Source of the DNA: an uncultured Prochlorococcus sp.
Lineage (GTDB): Bacteria; Cyanobacteriota; Cyanobacteriia; PCC-6307; Cyanobiaceae
Length of the DNA stretch: 64,000 nt
Reading direction: 5' to 3'
Assembly: GCA_902538515.1 (NCBI GenBank)
Contig: CACBFH010000001.1
Span: forward strand, 62,001-126,000
Under the pieces are notes generated by a model. The model saw only the letters and a list, made by a program, of their open reading frames with translations. It ran no database searches and had not been told where the DNA came from. A program made the translations under genes and the position numbers. Below are positions 63,845 to 64,000 of the stretch, piece by piece (position 1 is the stretch's first letter; every line of letters begins with the position of its first letter).

Positions 63845-64000
63845 TTAAGACTGATTTGCTTCGCTTGGATGTGAGATTACTTTGTCAATTAAGCCATAGT
63901 TTTTTGCTTCTTCAGCACTTAGAAAATAATCTCTATCAGTATCTTTTTCAATTTTCTCGAATGATTGACCTGTCATGTCTGCCATAGACATATTTAACAT
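63845..64000 (-). CDS. clpP: ATP-dependent Clp protease proteolytic subunit, C-terminal fragment (runs off window)
   Basis: Reverse translation ...[42 protein letters not shown]. Confidence 0.88.
   Translation of the reverse strand: MLNMSMADMTGQSFEKIEKDTDRDYFLSAEEAKNYGLIDKVISHPSEANQS

Noticed and set aside
1-64000. CRISPR arrays, transposases, prophage genes, rRNA operons
   Set aside because: No direct-repeat arrays, transposase/integrase motifs, phage structural genes or rRNA sequence were seen.

Overview
AT-rich, compact picocyanobacterial chromosome segment. Best reading: a high-light-adapted Prochlorococcus, based on kaiB-kaiC next to rplU with no kaiA, several high-light-inducible (hli) genes, nblS, cyanobacterial DUF families and gene content; the strain was not determined. 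About 50 kb is ordinary housekeeping sequence (serA, prmA, petF, rnz, truB, rpmA/rplU, kaiBC, nblS, purD/purC, Omp85-lpxC-fabZ-lpxA-lpxB, pepA, tyrS, pyrF, plsY, glgX, hupB, cbiB, ilvC, 3' end of clpP, two tRNAs). The most unusual part is about 1.75-13.5 kb: low apparent coding density, but on manual reading it holds hli genes, a fatty acid desaturase and many 30-60 aa ORFs absent from the supplied track. Main items for follow-up: (i) four consecutive hairpins at 2443-2518 upstream of an hli gene; (ii) two overlapping hli genes hidden under one wrong-frame ORF; (iii) a coupled pair including a twin-CX3C microprotein; (iv) two one-TM microproteins sharing a DDQDGG tail; (v) a NAD+-ligase-like protein reduced to the adenylation domain; (vi) a photolyase-like protein with the FAD domain at its N terminus; (vii) a paralogous pair of uncharacterised small proteins; (viii) a frameshifted cupin gene. 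All family calls come from motif reading by eye; no search was run.
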